Assembly (NCBI GenBank): GCA_051879015.1
Contig: JBJELF010000013.1
Location: forward strand, 1-7,440
Reading direction: 5' to 3'
DNA length: 7,440 nucleotides
From: JBJELF01 sp051879015
GTDB taxonomy: Bacteria > Bacillota > Clostridia > Lachnospirales > Lachnospiraceae
Under the pieces are notes generated by a model. The model did not search any database and was not told where the DNA came from. It saw only the letters and a list, made by a program, of their open reading frames with translations. Below, one piece after another: positions 6,401-7,440 of this stretch. Positions within the stretch are counted from its first letter, which is position 1, and each line of letters opens with the position of its first letter. The translations under genes were made by a program, and so were the position numbers.

Positions 6401-7440
6401 GGTATTGCTCAGACATCTGAAAATTTTCTTCCTTACGGAACTTATGAGATAGTAGAAAGCACTGCTTCAACGGGCTACTTGAACACAACAGAACGCGGCG
6501 GTGTTGTGTCAGCCACCATTACAATTTCTGAGCCGCAGCAGATTGTAGAATTGAATCAGACTTTCTATGAGCCAGTAATTCGTGGTGGTTTTTCTTTTCA
6601 GAAGCGTGATATGGAAACTAGCGAAGATGTAGCATTAGGCGGAGCTGCCCTTGGCGGAGGAACTTATACCATTACGACGATGAACAGTCAGGATGTTTGG
6701 ATAGACAGTGATGGAGATGGCACATTAGAATGTTTTGAACCAGAGGATATCGTATTGACTTTCCATACAAATGCGGATGGTTACTATGAGTCTTCCAAGA
6801 CCTTGCTGCCGTATGGAACTTACAAGTTGACGGAGACGGTGGCACCAAATGGTTACTTGCGTCTGGGTACCATAGAGTGGACCTTTACGATTCGTGAAGA
6901 AGGTGTCATTGTAGATTTAACTCATACACTTTATAATTATGTAAAGCGTGGAGATTTGTATTTTCATAAAAGGAATGCTGAAACTGGAGAGGCAATGGCT
7001 TATATTCCATTTAAAATTACGGCATTGGATAAAAATGGAAATGAAATTGAGAGTCATATTGTCTATACGGATGAAAATGGTGATTTCAATTCTAATAATC
7101 AGTATGTTCTTCATTCTTATAAAACAAATGCTGGTGACAGCGGATATGAAGAATATCTGGTCAACTATGAGGAAACAGGTGTATATGCGGAGAATGACAA
7201 TACAATCGGGCGAGTAGGTACTTGGTTTGGTGTGAATACTCATGTTGAAAATGATTTGAGATTGGATGCAACAGGCGCCTTCCCTTATGGCGTGTATGTG
7301 ATTGAGGAATTGCCATGTGAGACGAATGAGGGAATGAGATTGGTAAAAGATACTTTTGTCATTTCTAAGGAATTAGCAACTACTACCTTATTTATTGACC
7401 AAGGCGGATATATGTATGGCAGTATGAGCGGTTTGGTTAA
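3440..7440 (+). CDS. Giant SpaA/Cna-B-domain surface protein (3' end beyond window)
   Basis: This is an open frame of 1333 codons with no stop, read from TTG 3440 and running off the window. Residues 1-35 form a signal peptide: basic RKRKQKIKGKIRK, hydrophobic VASLAVACALLMPS, cleavage near SIA-A (34/35). Residues 36-570 are a large unrecognised extracellular region, ending in a Ser/Thr-rich stretch (510-528). From about 573 come at least six prealbumin-like (SpaA/Cna-B) domains, each showing the hallmark GTYxxxET near its end: GTYYVKETKA (Glu636), GTYYVKETKA (Glu735), GTYTIQETKAPNGY (Glu863), GTYEIVEST (Glu1006), GTYKLTETVAPNGY (Glu1132) and GVYVIEE (Glu1290). The matching first-strand lysines are K578, K677, K778, K926, K1055 and K1177. 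Such domains act as rigid, often isopeptide-locked stalks of Gram-positive adhesins and pilins. Domains 4 and 5 each contain an EF-hand-like loop. No sortase motif is visible because the C-terminus is missing. Secreted adhesin or stalk protein is well supported; its ligand is unknown. Confidence 0.93.
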   Translation, partial: MRKRKQKIKGKIRKVASLAVACALLMPSNMTSIAATLFRTDSDGAAEMSCTDTSAYIAEVLDTELVAEAADISKDELGDIKLTSTEIKKEADRNGLTPTYHTLHVNYSLADASMISEGETIDSLYETKPESFIGSYGFNTPIYATEGNEDCFLAFVDPSIINGTGKTIDVAFTDTDAFAPIVLNESIRYDRESGLVYIPKSLYFDKEGNETVFSLQAQVLVAYDFSCTTTEIPVHIDNQNTQVVQVAEIQSLCAATLDVTTTIPLVTSETAANLNLDKVKIYLNDNDEAVVLDEESYYYDTETGNLTLAVAPLTLYSIHIVIEKDTWMEKISSVLSNLFGALNVKADSSISNADEVGLLPDTLLENLDLSTLKVGQLYTYTGFCQYYAFSGDVTVDEQGEPIAWPADAINHTYKYCYFYTNDGYEEMYSILNQEISFDELLNQSSAEGYPLSLGTNDTSAVYFPMVIDPPHGVLTATDGTVQNFGTLTEDWNRNDSVYAEAAQRLALHCSHTTTPISTVSSTSTTAAMYARILHIDADDGYIILSLLTPMKEWQKQAGNGIYKVAVVTKKEGTLTLQKVSDNINITSNNDNYSLAGAEYDVYLDFACTTKVGTLTTKSDGNSDTLVLEEGTYYVKETKASAGYLLDDTVHEVVVERDKNTAVISTEPVATGSIHLKKMSDYPEITVGNQCYSLAGAEYEVYSDEAYKNKVATLVTDENGNTNTVSVGVGTYYVKETKASRGFLLDKNSYEVTVTAGQTTTITSTERMGSDSMYFELTKEDARGMMQSTASLEGAEFTIHYYDGYYSSVDELPESPKNSWVIKTVEINGKYIAQMAEQYLVSGELYVNHSGEVFLPLGTYTIQETKAPNGYFLSGTMKFKNSSQELRVGSDVLLTQVTIHDGVISMADSNEIEVREDIICGKLILQKNDADSKTAIPQGDAILENASYSIINKNTGSVAVDRDGDGIISSQEIFAPNEVVYVMTVGADGIAQTSENFLPYGTYEIVESTASTGYLNTTERGGVVSATITISEPQQIVELNQTFYEPVIRGGFSFQKRDMETSEDVALGGAALGGGTYTITTMNSQDVWIDSDGDGTLECFEPEDIVLTFHTNADGYYESSKTLLPYGTYKLTETVAPNGYLRLGTIEWTFTIREEGVIVDLTHTLYNYVKRGDLYFHKRNAETGEAMAYIPFKITALDKNGNEIESHIVYTDENGDFNSNNQYVLHSYKTNAGDSGYEEYLVNYEETGVYAENDNTIGRVGTWFGVNTHVENDLRLDATGAFPYGVYVIEELPCETNEGMRLVKDTFVISKELATTTLFIDQGGYMYGSMSGLV
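5150..5740 (+). repeat. Tandem duplication of a Cna-B domain, 99-residue period
   Basis: Domains 1 and 2 of the surface protein match at exactly 99 residues (297 bases). YSLAGAEYDVY (Tyr592) recurs as YSLAGAEYEVY (Tyr691), GTYYVKETKA recurs with Glu636 and Glu735, and the closing STEP recurs as STER. The copies differ at many codons, so the duplication is old rather than a recent unequal crossover. Confidence 0.8.
6317..6352 (+). other. EF-hand-type calcium loop in Cna-B domain 4
   Basis: Residues 960-971 read DRDGDGIISSQE, with Asp at loop positions 1, 3 and 5, Gly at 6, Ile at 8 and Glu at 12, the complete canonical EF-hand calcium loop pattern. It sits between the opening strands and the GTYEIVES motif of the domain. 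The pattern match is direct; calcium binding is inferred. Confidence 0.65.
6704..6739 (+). other. EF-hand-type calcium loop in Cna-B domain 5
   Basis: Residues 1089-1100 read DSDGDGTLECFE, with Asp at positions 1, 3 and 5, Gly at 6, Leu at 8 and Glu at 12. It lies exactly 129 residues after the loop of domain 4, the same as the spacing of the domain lysines (K926 to K1055), so it occupies the equivalent structural position. Confidence 0.65.

Noticed and set aside
6317..6739. Dockerin module made by the two DxDxDG loops
   Set aside because: Dockerin repeats are about 20-30 residues apart and make up a small domain; these loops are 129 residues apart and each is embedded in its own Cna-B-type domain.
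6948..7217. Overlapping + strand frame of 89 codons within the surface-protein gene
   Set aside because: It lies in another frame inside the clear Cna-B domain 6 coding sequence, is rich in Ile/Met/Lys as a frame artefact of AT-rich DNA, and has no family resemblance.

Overview
The window looks like AT-rich DNA from a low-GC Gram-positive anaerobe, most likely a Clostridia or Lachnospiraceae-type gut bacterium. This rests on three things: strong AGGAGG-type ribosome binding sites, a proline racemase next to a class III aminotransferase, and a very large secreted protein built of SpaA/Cna-B (prealbumin-like) domains. The taxonomic call is inference, since no rRNA or other marker gene is present. 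All genes read on the + strand.

Left part (1-203): an upstream region with a 15-base inverted repeat at its very edge, a reasonable sigma-A promoter (-10 TATAAT at 49-54), a 10-base palindrome just downstream of the expected transcription start, and a leader of about 140 bases. It drives a 533-residue gene (204-1805) that is the most unusual item here. One uninterrupted frame encodes a complete proline racemase with both catalytic cysteines, followed directly by a complete TetR-type regulator (helix-turn-helix plus helical ligand domain). This resembles in principle the bifunctional enzyme/repressor PutA, but with unrelated domains. After 105 bases containing a small hairpin comes a PLP-dependent class III aminotransferase of the acetylornithine/ornithine type (1911-3134), closed by a strong terminator. 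Together the two genes suggest a self-regulated module for proline, hydroxyproline, ornithine or 5-aminovalerate metabolism; the exact substrate cannot be read from the sequence.

Middle part (3190-3439): no intact gene. A short frame interrupted by stops runs into a second strong terminator (3360-3391) and may be a gene relic. Next to it is a perfect 13-bp inverted repeat (3395-3424) that ends two bases before the Shine-Dalgarno sequence of the next gene.

Right part (3440-7440): the first 1333 codons of a giant surface protein that starts at TTG and runs off the window. It has a signal peptide, a large unrecognised N-terminal region, and then at least six SpaA/Cna-B-type domains. Domains 1 and 2 are a 99-residue tandem duplication. 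Domains 4 and 5 share a 129-residue period, and each carries a canonical EF-hand-type calcium loop at the same place. Any sortase signal would lie beyond the window. No CRISPR array, insertion sequence, tRNA or rRNA was seen.
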